From NCBI RefSeq assembly GCF_007830235.1, contig NZ_VLKI01000009.1, positions 51,230 through 115,229 on the forward strand: a stretch of 64,000 nucleotides of DNA, in the 5' to 3' direction. Under the pieces are notes generated by a model. That model worked only from the letters and a program-made list of their open reading frames with translations. It ran no database searches and was not told the DNA's origin. Below are positions 32,964 through 42,218 of the stretch, piece after piece; position 1 is the first letter of the stretch, and each line of letters starts with the position of its first letter. This DNA is from Cytobacillus oceanisediminis (GTDB lineage Bacteria; Bacillota; Bacilli; Bacillales; Cytobacillaceae). Both the position numbers and the translations under genes were made by a program.

Positions 32964-33857
32964 TTAGTGCTGTTCATACAGCAAACAAGCCAGGTATACT
33001 GTCACGGCACAGTAAAAGTCTTTTAATTGAATGCCTGTTTTATCCGTGAATTTGTCCAATCTGTATTGCAGGGTGTTTCGGTGAATATACAATTTCTTTG
33101 CTGTTAAGGAAACATTGGAACCATGTTGTAAAAATATCTTAATGGTATTTAATAGTTCTGGATCCTCTTTAAGAAATGACAGACGGGATAGCAGGCTTCT
33201 TTTTAAAAAAATATCCATGTTTGCCGCAACTAGAGACGGGAACGTCTTCTCGAATGAAAACACCCTTTCTGAAGGCAGCAAAGATGAGGCCTGTTCGAAA
33301 AAAAGCAGTTCTTCTTTAAAATGATTGGAGAAATCATCCCCAGGCCTATTTGGAACACCAATATAAAAATTTGTCTTTACAAAAAAGTCGCTTTCCAAAG
33401 CATTTGAAATGGCAAAGAAATCGTCTTCTGCAAGAGGCTCTTCAAATTCTTCAACAATGACGCCCTTTGACGGTTCATTCCATAAAATAATAATATCCTT
33501 CTCAAAAAAACCTTTAAAAGCAGCCTCCATATCTTCGCGTACCCAGTCGCCCTGGGCAGTTTTAAATTGAATAAGCCGGTATGGAAGATCCCTTGCACTT
33601 TTGGGAACACTCCCATTAGAAAATAAAAAATCAAACCATGTTTGTGCAGCAGGATTATGATGATGAGAGATATCATGAAAATCAAATAGGGTTTTCAATA
33701 TCATCAGGCTTTCCTCTGAAACATCTTTGGCCGGTAGGCCAAGCCATTCTCCAGTTTCATGATAATAAAACCAGTATGTGTTTGAAAAATAGTGGAAATC
33801 AGGCTTTACTTCCATTAGGATAGAGCTAGGATATTTGCCATGTAATTTTTTTAACAT
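32964..33857 (-). CDS. PucR/CdaR-type transcriptional regulator (YxkF-like)
   Basis: 297 residues. Only the C-terminus is diagnostic: a PucR-type HTH, LTAKKLYIHRNTLQYRLDKF (about 255-275), with VSLTAKKL before it. The N-terminal 200 residues are a putative sensor (PAAQTWFDFLF, KDIIILWNEP). It lies directly upstream of msmX on the same strand, the arrangement of B. subtilis yxkF. Its target and effector are unknown. Confidence 0.75.
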   Translation of the reverse strand: MLKKLHGKYPSSILMEVKPDFHYFSNTYWFYYHETGEWLGLPAKDVSEESLMILKTLFDFHDISHHHNPAAQTWFDFLFSNGSVPKSARDLPYRLIQFKTAQGDWVREDMEAAFKGFFEKDIIILWNEPSKGVIVEEFEEPLAEDDFFAISNALESDFFVKTNFYIGVPNRPGDDFSNHFKEELLFFEQASSLLPSERVFSFEKTFPSLVAANMDIFLKRSLLSRLSFLKEDPELLNTIKIFLQHGSNVSLTAKKLYIHRNTLQYRLDKFTDKTGIQLKDFYCAVTVYLACLLYEQH

Positions 33858-33988
33858 ATTTTTATCCCTTTAATTTGATAAATTTTTGTGTTTCTTATAT
33901 TATAGCAGTTATAATTTAATTGAAAAAACTATCGTGCAAACAGTCTTAGTTTTTATAAATGGGGAAAGAAAGTTAAGGGGTGAGATAT

Positions 33989-34249
33989 ATGGAGTACACA
34001 CCAGAAATGAAAAATCGCTTGAAAAGGCTCGAAGGACAAGTTCGGGGCGTAATCCGTATGATGGAAGAAGAAAAGCATTGCAAGGATGTTGTCACACAAT
34101 TATCCGCAGTCCGCTCAGCGGTTGACCGTGCAATGGGATATATTGTAGCAAAGAATCTTGAAACTTGTATCCGGGATGCAAACACAGAAGGCAAAAATGC
34201 TGAAGATGCAATCCAGGAAGCAGTTAACATGATTGTAAAAAGCAGATAA
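33989..34249 (+). CDS. CsoR/RcnR-family repressor, CstR-like persulfide sensor type
   Basis: 86 residues from ATG 33989 with AAGGGGTGAG about 7 nt upstream. All-helical DUF156 fold: MKNRLKRLEGQVRGVIRMME, then HCKDVVTQLSAVRSAVDRAM and KNLETCIRDANTEG. The two conserved Cys are present but the Cu(I)-ligand His of CsoR is replaced by Asn (KNLETC), the pattern of CstR-type persulfide sensors. No rhodanese, TusA or sulfide oxidase gene adjoins it, so the regulated genes are elsewhere or unidentified. Confidence 0.8.
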   Translation: MEYTPEMKNRLKRLEGQVRGVIRMMEEEKHCKDVVTQLSAVRSAVDRAMGYIVAKNLETCIRDANTEGKNAEDAIQEAVNMIVKSR

Positions 34250-34274
34250 TAATAGTCTGTTTATCAAACATAAG

Positions 34275-34309
34275 AGGCACCTGAACGGCATTCGTTCAAG
34301 GTGCCTTTT
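34275..34309. terminator. Bidirectional terminator
   Basis: AGGCACCTGAACG / CGTTCAAGGTGCCT with one unpaired base, then TTTTGG. Confidence 0.75.
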
Positions 34310-34315
34310 GGCTGT

Positions 34316-34507
34316 TCAATCTGCTTTATAAGGCGGCTCTTCCTCATGGAATTCCCTGGCCTGTTCGATATTAACTTCATCACCGCGTCCATGCACAGAC
34401 CCGCCTGATAATCCTTCGTTAATGATTCTGTCAATGTCCACATAGGCTTTATCCCGTCCTTCATTACCTAAATCCTCTGGCACCTGCCGGTTCTTATCTT
34501 TGTCCAT
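34316..34507 (-). CDS. Small acidic hypothetical protein
   Basis: 63 residues from ATG 34507, with GGAGCGGG upstream. Very polar, no membrane segment (DKDKNRQVPEDLGNEGRDKA; DIDRIINEGLSGGSVHGRG; HEEEPPYKAD). It looks intrinsically disordered, like many small Bacillus spore or stress proteins. I do not recognise a family. It ends next to a shared terminator. Confidence 0.6.
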   Translation of the reverse strand: MDKDKNRQVPEDLGNEGRDKAYVDIDRIINEGLSGGSVHGRGDEVNIEQAREFHEEEPPYKAD

Positions 34508-34608
34508 CGTTTTCCCGCTCCTTTTTTTGAAAATCATTCTGTAGCGGTTATTTTTCCAAGATAAGCAAGAATCATACAAAGGATTAAGTGGTATACCCAG
34601 CAGACTGT

Positions 34609-34818
34609 TTACTGATCATAAACATGAAATAACATTAGTTCGTGTATCTGCGATTTCAGCTCTTCCTCCCGGCTGGCTGGTTTGCCGGATGTCCATTCAA
34701 TTTTGCCATCGGGATGGTAAATGCCCGTTATCTTTTGCTTTTTGAAATAGAAGGAGAATGTCCATCCTGGCAGTTGCTTATTTTCATATAAAGGCTTGAA
34801 TTGAAAGTGTGTCAACAT
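34609..34818 (-). CDS. yheE: YheE-family (DUF5342) protein
   Basis: 69 residues, close to B. subtilis YheE in length. Pattern HFQFKPLYENKQLPGWTFSF, FKKQKITGIYHPDGKIEW, then ELKSQIHELMLFHVYD. ATG 34818 with GGGAGG upstream. In B. subtilis yheE lies beside the yheC/yheD genes, as here. Function unknown. Confidence 0.75.
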   Translation of the reverse strand: MLTHFQFKPLYENKQLPGWTFSFYFKKQKITGIYHPDGKIEWTSGKPASREEELKSQIHELMLFHVYDQ

Positions 34819-34923
34819 TTGGCTGCTGCCTCCCGACTATCTTTTGTGAATTTCCAGTTTATTGTCCAAGTAAAAGGGAATTGAATAGATGTAGAAACAT
34901 TTTAACATTAAAAGGAGGTAAAA

Positions 34924-35094
34924 ATGATGAAAAGAAACAATAAATTTATGATGTCAGCCATGGCTCTTGGAGCAGCATATTTAATGAGAAAACCAGAAGC
35001 ACGCCAGAAGCTTAAAGATCAATTTCAGTCATTTGCCGGTTCTTCCTCCAAGAAAAATAATGTGAAAACAACAAAAAGACCTATAACTACTTAA
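34924..35094 (+). CDS. Small basic hypothetical protein, 56 residues
   Basis: ATG 34924 with a strong AAAAGGAGGT site. MMKRNNKFMMSAMALGAAYL is a short hydrophobic N-terminus, then MRKPEARQKLKDQFQSFAG and a Lys/Thr-rich tail. The RK..AR.K.K.Q pattern recalls YtxH-like and membrane-associated small proteins of Bacillus. It lies between minus-strand genes but has its own SD and a downstream terminator. Confidence 0.6.
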   Translation: MMKRNNKFMMSAMALGAAYLMRKPEARQKLKDQFQSFAGSSSKKNNVKTTKRPITT

Positions 35095-35176
35095 TCATAT
35101 GGCCTGTTGCGATTGGACAAGCATCTTGTGAAAAATCAACTCTGATTACACTATAGAAGATTTTGTGAAATCGCAT

Positions 35177-35216
35177 AAAAATAGCCGTTCACCTGCCTGG
35201 TGTACGGCTATTTTTA
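35177..35216. terminator. Bidirectional terminator
   Basis: AAAAATAGCCGTTCACC / GGTGTACGGCTATTTTT. The 16-mer ATAGCCGTTCACCTGC (35181-35196) recurs at the orphan TPP aptamer (44217-44232). Confidence 0.8.
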
Positions 35217-35246
35217 TTAAAAGCGCCATGTTTCGGCACTTTTTTC

Positions 35247-36419
35247 CTAAAATCCCGCCATATTGAAAAATAAGCGGGTGAGTTCTTGGATTCTCTTTGT
35301 TTCAATAGAAGTTTCATCAAAGCTCATAGGCTTTGCATTTAATTCATAAATAACATACCTGCCTTTATCAGTTAATCCCGCGTCCATTGAAAATTCTCCA
35401 AAGAAGCCTTTTTCTTTTTTTAGGAGCTTTCCAGCCTCTGCCACTGCCATATTAATAAATTCATCATGTTCCTTTGTCTGCACCTTTTCATACGGGACCA
35501 TTATGCCGCCATTAGGGATATGGGTGGTGATATCCTGATCCTGAGCCAGCCGAATACCAATGCCGGTAACCCGATACTCACCATTGCCGAAATGGGCCAG
35601 AATCCTAAAATCAAAGCGCTTGCCGTCAAGCTTGGCGGGGCTTATCGCTTTCTGTGCCAAATAAGGCTTGCCTGTAACCTGAAGACTCCATTCATTCCAA
35701 AAGCTTTCAAAACAACTGAAAGAAAATGAATGCTTAATCCCTGCCATGGTCAACTTTTTCCCATCCAATTGACTTAAACGATAGATTCCTTTGCCTTTTG
35801 CTCCCTGAATGGGTTTTAGGTAAATATCTCTGTGTTTCCCGATAAAATTCTTCAGCTCGGAATCACCAGTAACCAGGATTGTGTCCGGTATATGTTTTTG
35901 CAGATAAGGATGATCCAAGAAAAGCTGGCAAACCTCATATTTATCGAGAAAGCCGGGATTGAAAAACGGAATATTAAGCTCCTTAAAAAAAAGGAAGGCT
36001 TCGTTAAAAGAATCGGTTTGTTCAAGCTTCCGGAATGGGACTCTGTTATAAACAAGATGAGGAAGCGGGCAGCACGCCTGAATCCATTTGTCATGTTCGG
36101 GCAAATAAATATAACCGCTCACGGAATTTTCTTCTATGTCCTCTGCGGTAAAAACAAACGAAACCCCTTTGTTTTGCAGAATTTCTTTTTGAAGGGCTTT
36201 AAATAACGGACCATTGCCTGCTAGAGTGTTATCCTTTCCTTTGCCAGTCAGGATGCCTATAACCGGGCCTGCATTATGATGGTTGCTTGATAATTCAAAG
36301 GAAAGAGGTCTTTGTTCTGTTTCTCGATCACTGGACTTTAAAGGGAGGAGATTGCTGCCCAGGCTGGCTCCAGAATGACTGAACCACTCCTTGCTGGCCC
36401 AGTCATAAAAGACCCTCAT
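35247..36419 (-). CDS. YheC/YheD-family ATP-grasp protein, endospore coat-associated (copy 1)
   Basis: 390 residues. ATP-grasp features: GPVIGILTG near the start, PHLVYNRVPFRKLEQ, FFNPGFLDKYEVCQLF, the ATP-binding Lys strand YLKPIQGAKGKGIYRL, FDFRILAHFG and the metal-binding FGEFSMDAGLTDKGRYVIYELNAKP split across strands. The family is known as endospore coat-associated YheC/YheD, enzymatic reaction not established. Its ATG overlaps the next upstream gene's stop (ATGA), so it is the last gene of a four-gene operon. Confidence 0.85.
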   Translation of the reverse strand: MRVFYDWASKEWFSHSGASLGSNLLPLKSSDRETEQRPLSFELSSNHHNAGPVIGILTGKGKDNTLAGNGPLFKALQKEILQNKGVSFVFTAEDIEENSVSGYIYLPEHDKWIQACCPLPHLVYNRVPFRKLEQTDSFNEAFLFFKELNIPFFNPGFLDKYEVCQLFLDHPYLQKHIPDTILVTGDSELKNFIGKHRDIYLKPIQGAKGKGIYRLSQLDGKKLTMAGIKHSFSFSCFESFWNEWSLQVTGKPYLAQKAISPAKLDGKRFDFRILAHFGNGEYRVTGIGIRLAQDQDITTHIPNGGIMVPYEKVQTKEHDEFINMAVAEAGKLLKKEKGFFGEFSMDAGLTDKGRYVIYELNAKPMSFDETSIETKRIQELTRLFFNMAGF

Positions 36420-37780
36420 CTGAAAATTTCCTCAGGTTTAGTGATGGACGCCTCTGCAAGGAAAACGGCAAATGAAAGTGAAAGCTTCCGGGTAAGAAGG
36501 TCAAATTCACGCAGCTGCGGGTGTTTAAATATAGATCTTCCCGGCTTGGAGTTTGCTTCAAAAAGCCATACATTCCCTTTGCGGTCCAGTCCAAAATCAA
36601 ATCCAATTTCACCAATAATCCCTTCCATATTCCGTTCAAGGGCTTTGCTGATCTTAAGTGCTGCGGAAGTTAGTTTTTTCAGTGCCTCTTCCTTTTCGTC
36701 GGCTGATTCAAAAACTTCATCTAATGTCTTGATAACTCCGCCGCTTTTTACATGGGTCGTAACACTGCCCGGCCCAGCAATCTTTGCAGCCGTTGCGGTA
36801 ACTTTCCATTCTCCATTTTCATCTTTATTGGTATGAATACGGAAATCGATTGGCCGCTGACCATGGCGCATTAAATGAATCCCTTGCTGGACAAGCATCC
36901 GGCTTAAATTTCTGCCTGCAAATACATTGCGCATTAAACTTTCCAGGCTGCTATACTTTCTTAGCCGGTTTTCATCCCGGTCTCTGTATCGGCAATAATA
37001 ATTTTCTTCCTTTTTGTCATAAATAATTTGATGGATACCAAGGCCAAGGCTGCCATTAATCGGTTTTAAAAAAACATGGCCATAATCGGAAAGCATCCTT
37101 TCGATTATTGAAAAAGAAGAAAAAGGATGGGTTTCAGGCAAATATCCGCTGATCGATTCCTCATTTTGGAGCCTTTCGTATACATCCAATTTATTAAAGA
37201 AGCCAGGGTTATACCAGGGAATCAGATATTCCTTCTGGAGACGGTCACGTACTGCCTTAAGTTCGTTCTTTCTTTCACTCTTCCGGTTGGGGAGCCTGTC
37301 GTAAACAACATTTGGAAAAGGAATTTCAAAGGTTTCCCATCCATCCTGATGATAAAAAAGACCTTGGATGGTCCCTTGTTCCCAGTTAATATGCTGCTCA
37401 CCGAATAAAAAGGGAATGGCTCCCACCGATTTCTTGACTGATAAAAGTTTGGCGAAAAACAAAGTTCTGTCGCCAATTGGCCTTAATGGAAAAGAGGTAA
37501 AACCCGATGTGAAAATCCCGACAAGCGGGCCAATAAACAGTGTTTCATTATTGGTGAAAGCGTGCAAGGGAATAGTTAAATCAGGAAAATTAAGAGCATC
37601 TGCTACATCTTTGCTTAGGACAATCGAGTTCTTCTTCGTTTTATGGAGTACGAAAGCAGCATCGACCGAATGTGTGCCAAATGCCAGCTTGGTTAAATGG
37701 GTATGAAGGTTTAGCTCATTCGGGATATAAACAGTTTGGGAGGCTGACTCCAGAATTTCAATTTGATACTGTTTTCGCAT
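36416..37780 (-). CDS. yheD: YheC/YheD-family ATP-grasp protein (copy 2)
   Basis: 454 residues from ATG 37780, chosen for the AAAGGAGACAGG site 4 nt upstream. N-terminal extension of about 90 residues ending FIGPLVGIFTSGF, then VVYDRLPNRKSER, WYNPGFFNKLDVYERL, ATP-binding HVFLKPINGSLGLGIHQI, PIDFRIHTNKDENG, and GEIGFDFGLDRKGNVWLFEA. This is the layout of B. subtilis YheD. The start lies 23 nt inside the end of copy 3, so translation is coupled. Confidence 0.85.
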   Translation of the reverse strand: MRKQYQIEILESASQTVYIPNELNLHTHLTKLAFGTHSVDAAFVLHKTKKNSIVLSKDVADALNFPDLTIPLHAFTNNETLFIGPLVGIFTSGFTSFPLRPIGDRTLFFAKLLSVKKSVGAIPFLFGEQHINWEQGTIQGLFYHQDGWETFEIPFPNVVYDRLPNRKSERKNELKAVRDRLQKEYLIPWYNPGFFNKLDVYERLQNEESISGYLPETHPFSSFSIIERMLSDYGHVFLKPINGSLGLGIHQIIYDKKEENYYCRYRDRDENRLRKYSSLESLMRNVFAGRNLSRMLVQQGIHLMRHGQRPIDFRIHTNKDENGEWKVTATAAKIAGPGSVTTHVKSGGVIKTLDEVFESADEKEEALKKLTSAALKISKALERNMEGIIGEIGFDFGLDRKGNVWLFEANSKPGRSIFKHPQLREFDLLTRKLSLSFAVFLAEASITKPEEIFR

Positions 37781-38861
37781 GATCCTGTCTCCTTTCATTT
37801 TGCCTGTAGGCTGCCAGGTATTTTGCGTAAAGGAGGGGAGCGGTATATAATTCTTCTTTTTTTTCAGGCTGGGTGTTTAGAACCGTTTTTCTCCCCGGCT
37901 TTGAGTTAACATCGAGAATCCAAATTGAGCCGTTATTTCCAACCCCTATATCTATCCCCATCTCAAATAATGGCGGGAGTTTATTTTCCAGGACAGCAGG
38001 AAGTGTATTTATAATTTCATTCAGCTCTTCACAAATATAATTTTGCATTGAAGAAGGAAAGGCAGCGATCCAGTCATTAAAGGAAATATTTGTTCCGCCT
38101 GCGCTTAAATTAGAAATGATGCCCCCATTTTTCCCTGTTCGGATTCCCCGGCCTATTTCTTTCCAAGTGCCTTTTGAATCCTTTTGCAATAAAATCCTTA
38201 TATCATAGGGCTGGCCTTCTTTATTTGAAAGATTCACATAAGGCTGTATGAGATATTGCCGCTTTGCTGTCAGCCTGTTCAGCCAAGCAACTGCCTTTTC
38301 CGGCTTTTCGAAGCAATGGGCAATCTGTCCATCCTTCTTATCCGTTTTAACCAGAATATCTTTGCCGGCTTTTTCAATATTATAGATTCCCTGTCCCTGA
38401 GATCCGCTCGCAGGCTTTAGAATAAGGGGCTGATCAGGGCGCAAGCTTTTAATGAATTTTTCAGCACTTGTAAAAGGATCTGTTATTAACAGATAGGGTG
38501 AAATGCTTGAATGGGAAAGAAGTTCGTATAATTCAAGCTTATTAGGCAAGCCGTAGCCAAGAAAATGGATATCATTTCTAGCTTTCAGCCAGTTTACAAT
38601 GGACATGCACTGCTTTGAGTGGGGATCCTCTCCATAAAAACAGCGGTCATACAGGATATCAGGAGCTGGAAACTCCTTTGGCTCCCATTCGCCTAAACTT
38701 GGATTAAAGAAGTCACCGCTGATTTTTTCCGAAATGGGATTGATATCCGAAGGGACGAAACGGAAGCAGTCAATGCCGTATTTATTGGCCCTTTTAGCCA
38801 ATTCCAGAAAGTAAGATTTTTCATTGCGTTTATTTAATGTCATGATTCCGAATGAAAGCAT
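37758..38861 (-). CDS. yheC: YheC/YheD-family ATP-grasp protein (copy 3, YheC-like)
   Basis: 367 residues from ATG 38861 with AAAGGAGG about 8 nt upstream. It begins MLSFGIMTLNKRNEKSYFLE, the short YheC form without the long N-terminal extension. ATP-grasp core: PDILYDRCFYGE, FLGYGLPNKLELYELL, PLILKPASGSQGQGIY, YDIRILLQKD, FEMGIDIGVGNNGSIWILDV then NSKPGRK. It starts almost directly after copy 4 ends (1-nt gap). Confidence 0.85.
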   Translation of the reverse strand: MLSFGIMTLNKRNEKSYFLELAKRANKYGIDCFRFVPSDINPISEKISGDFFNPSLGEWEPKEFPAPDILYDRCFYGEDPHSKQCMSIVNWLKARNDIHFLGYGLPNKLELYELLSHSSISPYLLITDPFTSAEKFIKSLRPDQPLILKPASGSQGQGIYNIEKAGKDILVKTDKKDGQIAHCFEKPEKAVAWLNRLTAKRQYLIQPYVNLSNKEGQPYDIRILLQKDSKGTWKEIGRGIRTGKNGGIISNLSAGGTNISFNDWIAAFPSSMQNYICEELNEIINTLPAVLENKLPPLFEMGIDIGVGNNGSIWILDVNSKPGRKTVLNTQPEKKEELYTAPLLYAKYLAAYRQNERRQDHAKTVSN

Positions 38862-38862
38862 T

Positions 38863-40245
38863 CTAGTAATCCTCCTTTGCGGGTATGCCTGAAAAAGATA
38901 AGGCCGCAGCATATTCGATCAGCGCTTTGGCGGATGGCCTTATTCTTTTATCACTATCTTCAAAGTTTTTCGAGGGCTTCGAATTGACCTCAATGATCCA
39001 TAGCTTTCCATTTTTGTCAACGCCTATATCAATGCCAAGCTCACCTATCAGCCCATTGCATTTTTGGCTGATTATGGAGGCTGTTTCAACCGCAAGTTCT
39101 TTCATCAATGCAAGCTGCTGAATAGCAGTTTTTTGATCTGACAAAATTGAAAAAATTTTTAATGGCTTCATGATCTCACCGCCCCTTGCGATATTGGAAA
39201 CAAATTGCTGCTCAGCAGAGATTCTTGCAACCGCTGAAGTGGCTTTCCAAGTATCCTGAAAATTTTTGTGGCAGAGAACACGGAAATCTAGCTGCCTGTT
39301 TTTATAGGTTTGCAGGGGGATTGCCTGCTGAGCTAAAAAAATTCTTTTCTTCTTCTGCTGCTTAAACCATTGGGAAAAACGGGTATAGTTCTCAAACAGC
39401 AGCGTCTCTTCCTTGCGGTTCCCAGATGATAATTCTGCTAGGATTTCTTCCCCATTTAAGGTTATTCTGATTATATTCCGGCCCTGGCTTCCATGAATCG
39501 GCTTTAGATACAGGGATTTGTGCTTATTTAATAGTTCTTTGATCGAATGTTCGTCTGCCATAATGGTTTCAGGCAAGTATGGCTGCATATGTTCTTCGGA
39601 ATAAAGCAGATTGTGAACTTCTTTTTTTGATAAAAAACGATCGTTAAACAGGTGAATGAAAAGTGTGCTTATGCTGTTTTTAAATGATTGGAAGAGAGTG
39701 CTGGCTTCAAGCGCTCTGGAGTGAATCCGGTTGTATATGACCTCTGGAAGCGGAACCTCACTTTTTATCCACTGGCCTGCTTGAAGGCAATAACCCTGCA
39801 GTCTGCCTTCTTCGTAATCCTTGAAGTGGAACACATAAAAAAGGCCGCCCATATTTGACACAACCTCATGTAGCTCCTCGCAGAAAGCATGAATGGAGCG
39901 GAAGTCTGGTTCTGTACCCTTATCATTCAAATCTGTCATGAGGCCAATAACAGGCCCGAGAGAAATGGAGTGCTCTTTTTTGGAATAACTCGCAACAAAA
40001 TCGAGCTCCTGGATGGGAAGACAGCATTCCTGAAACAGCCGATCACTGAGAAAAAGCTCATCCTTGGTAATACTTGCTCCTTCAATGGTAATCTGTATGG
40101 AGCGCCTCCCAATGTTCAGCATATGGGGGATATGCAGATCTATATTCCAGTAATGGATAAGAGAATGGCTAATTTGAATGTGATACTGATTTTCTTGAAA
40201 CATTTTTACCGGAACAATCGTAATAGGCAATAAAGAAACTGACAT
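38863..40245 (-). CDS. YheC/YheD-family ATP-grasp protein (copy 4, first of operon)
   Basis: 460 residues from ATG 40245 (TGAGG 7 nt upstream; ATG 40251 is possible). It has the long N-terminal region (residues 1-105 ending SLGPVIGLMTDLN), then PEVIYNRIHSRALE, LYLKPIHGSQGRNIIRI, LDFRVLCHKN, GELGIDIGVDKNGKLWIIEV and NSKPSKN. Full ATP-grasp residues are conserved, so it is likely active. It heads the operon on the minus strand, divergent from yheB. Confidence 0.83.
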   Translation of the reverse strand: MSVSLLPITIVPVKMFQENQYHIQISHSLIHYWNIDLHIPHMLNIGRRSIQITIEGASITKDELFLSDRLFQECCLPIQELDFVASYSKKEHSISLGPVIGLMTDLNDKGTEPDFRSIHAFCEELHEVVSNMGGLFYVFHFKDYEEGRLQGYCLQAGQWIKSEVPLPEVIYNRIHSRALEASTLFQSFKNSISTLFIHLFNDRFLSKKEVHNLLYSEEHMQPYLPETIMADEHSIKELLNKHKSLYLKPIHGSQGRNIIRITLNGEEILAELSSGNRKEETLLFENYTRFSQWFKQQKKKRIFLAQQAIPLQTYKNRQLDFRVLCHKNFQDTWKATSAVARISAEQQFVSNIARGGEIMKPLKIFSILSDQKTAIQQLALMKELAVETASIISQKCNGLIGELGIDIGVDKNGKLWIIEVNSKPSKNFEDSDKRIRPSAKALIEYAAALSFSGIPAKEDY

Positions 40246-40347
40246 GATCATTCCTCATTTGCTCGTCTTTATGTGTGCGCGTATAATGAAAAAATAGGCA
40301 AAAGCTGATACGGTATCGTATGTAAAAGGTTAAAAAATGGTGCAACG

Positions 40348-40396
40348 GCGGAGCGGAGGGAATGCGGACAGGCAGGGCAATCCGCTTCCGCTTTTC
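40348..40396 (+). terminator. Hairpin with T tract in the yheB leader
   Basis: GCGGAGCGGA / TCCGCTTCCGC followed by TTTTCTAAATTT, ending 30 bp before the yheB start. It could be an attenuator or part of a repeat. Confidence 0.4.
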
Positions 40397-40424
40397 TAAA
40401 TTTCTGCATGGAAGGTAGATGTAA

Positions 40425-41564
40425 ATGCAAATCGCAATCACAATTTTATTTATGATTATAATAGGGGCCATCATCGGTGGATTTACCAACTCTCTGGCCA
40501 TTAAAATGCTATTCAGGCCTTATAAGCCAATCTATATAAAAAATTGGAGAGTCCCATTCACTCCAGGGCTGATTCCGAAGCGAAGGGACGAGCTGGCAGG
40601 ACAAATGGGAAAAATGGTAACAGATCATTTGCTGACACCGGAAAGCATTCAGCGGAAATTTTTAAACGAAGGCTTTCAAAAGGATATGACCGGGCTTGTC
40701 CAAAAGGAATTGGAAAATCTTCTGAACACTGAAAAGACACCAGCTGAACTGCTTACGGTTCTGGGGATTGATGATGCACAGCATAAAGCTGAGGATAAGC
40801 TGAATCAGTTTGTTGAGGAAAAATATGAAACCTTAATGGTGAAATACCGGAGTAAACCGTTAAAGGAAGTTATTTCACCGGAAATCATCCAAAAAGTAGA
40901 TGTGAAGCTGCCTGTCATTTCCTCTTATATTCTGGAAAAGGGAGTCGACTATTTTTCAAGCATCGAAGGAAAAATGCGCATCCAAAGAATGGCTGATGAC
41001 TTTGTCCGTGAGCGTAGCGGAATGCTTAGCAATATGCTGCAAATGTTCATGGGAAACATCAATCTAGCGGATAAGATCCAGCCGGAAATCGTCAGGTTTT
41101 TAAAAAGTGAAGGAACGGCAGAACTTATCACGACAATATTGAAAAAAGAATGGGATAAGGTGCTTGATTGGGAAGCAGAACGGATTGAAGAGCAGTTTGA
41201 AAAAGAAAAGCTCGTTAATATGATCAAAGGTTTTGTACAAAAAGTGGTAAAGCTTGATGGAATATTCCAGACACCTCTATCTAAGCTGACGGTTTCATAC
41301 AGGACAAAGATAATTGAAGAGATAGCGCCGAAAAGCGTTGAACTGCTTGGCAGCTGGCTGTCCCGCCGCATTGATGTTCTTATGGAGCGCCTGCACCTTG
41401 CGGAAATTGTCCGTCAGCAGGTGGAAACTTTCTCAGTTGAACGACTTGAAGAAATGGTCCTGTCCATTACAAAAAGCGAACTGAAAATGATTACCTATTT
41501 GGGCGCATTGCTTGGCGGTGTGATAGGGCTTTTCCAGGGAATTCTGGTTATTTTTATTAATTAG
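40425..41564 (+). CDS. yheB: YheB, DUF445 family membrane protein
   Basis: 379 residues. N-terminal membrane segment with the family signature [20 protein letters not shown], then [19 protein letters not shown], a long helical amphipathic middle (about 60-345) and a C-terminal membrane segment ([19 protein letters not shown]). The function is unknown; the protein appears to span the membrane with both ends anchored. SD GGAAGGTAG. It is syntenic with B. subtilis, followed by yheA. Confidence 0.88.
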   Translation: MQIAITILFMIIIGAIIGGFTNSLAIKMLFRPYKPIYIKNWRVPFTPGLIPKRRDELAGQMGKMVTDHLLTPESIQRKFLNEGFQKDMTGLVQKELENLLNTEKTPAELLTVLGIDDAQHKAEDKLNQFVEEKYETLMVKYRSKPLKEVISPEIIQKVDVKLPVISSYILEKGVDYFSSIEGKMRIQRMADDFVRERSGMLSNMLQMFMGNINLADKIQPEIVRFLKSEGTAELITTILKKEWDKVLDWEAERIEEQFEKEKLVNMIKGFVQKVVKLDGIFQTPLSKLTVSYRTKIIEEIAPKSVELLGSWLSRRIDVLMERLHLAEIVRQQVETFSVERLEEMVLSITKSELKMITYLGALLGGVIGLFQGILVIFIN

Positions 41565-41683
41565 AAGGTATCGCCTCGCGTTTACTGTCATAGTTTGTTA
41601 TAGTGGAGTGGATGTTCAAAGTACGGGAAATAGTTTGTTTTATTATTCTCCTTTTTGAACGAGAACCGGAAGGAGTGTTTAAA

Positions 41684-42034
41684 ATGGCAGTAAATTTATA
41701 TGATTCAGCCTATGAACTTGAGAAAGCAGTGCGTGAAAGCGATGAATACAAGGCTTTAAAACAAGCGTACGATGATGTGAATGCAGATCCATCTGCAAAA
41801 ACAATGTTTGAAAACTTCCGCAATATTCAAATGGAACTTCAGCAAAAGCAAATGATGGGCCAGGATATTACGCAGGAAGAAGTAGAGCAGGCACAAAAAA
41901 CAGTAGCGCTTGTTCAGCAGCATGAGCAAATTTCAAAGCTTATGGAAGCAGAACAGCGCATGAGCATGATGGTAGCTGAAATGAACAAAATTATCATGAA
42001 GCCTCTTGAAGAGTTATATGGTGCTGCTGAATAA
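41684..42034 (+). CDS. yheA: YheA, YlbF/YmcA-family protein
   Basis: 116 residues from ATG 41684, with GGAAGGAGTG about 8 nt upstream; the frame extends further but has no ribosome site. All-helical DUF964 fold: VNLYDSAYELEKAVRESDEY, KTMFENFRNIQMELQQKQMM, then EQISKLMEAEQRMSMMVAEM. YlbF and YmcA form a complex with YaaT affecting RNA maturation and phosphorelay; YheA's own role is not established. Confidence 0.88.
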   Translation: MAVNLYDSAYELEKAVRESDEYKALKQAYDDVNADPSAKTMFENFRNIQMELQQKQMMGQDITQEEVEQAQKTVALVQQHEQISKLMEAEQRMSMMVAEMNKIIMKPLEELYGAAE

Positions 42035-42045
42035 ATAGTTGTATT

Positions 42046-42078
42046 AGAACTCCCGGTAATGCATCCGGGAGTTCTTCT
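42046..42078 (+). terminator. Terminator after yheA
   Basis: AGAACTCCCGG / CCGGGAGTTCT then TCT. Confidence 0.8.
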
Positions 42079-42218
42079 ATTTATATGGAACAGGATACTG
42101 TGTTCGTTTTTTCCAACTTTTTCAGATAGATCTTTTACAGCGGCATTTCTCTGTATTAAAGATTCTTTGAATTGGGTAACTTTATGATAGAACATGGAAA
42201 AAGGAAAGAGGGAACAGA

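Noticed and set aside
40348-40396. A further copy of the R1-R6 mobile repeat
   Set aside because: It shares only GC-rich GCGGA motifs; there are no GGCT ends or GTTGATT core, so I list it only as a hairpin.
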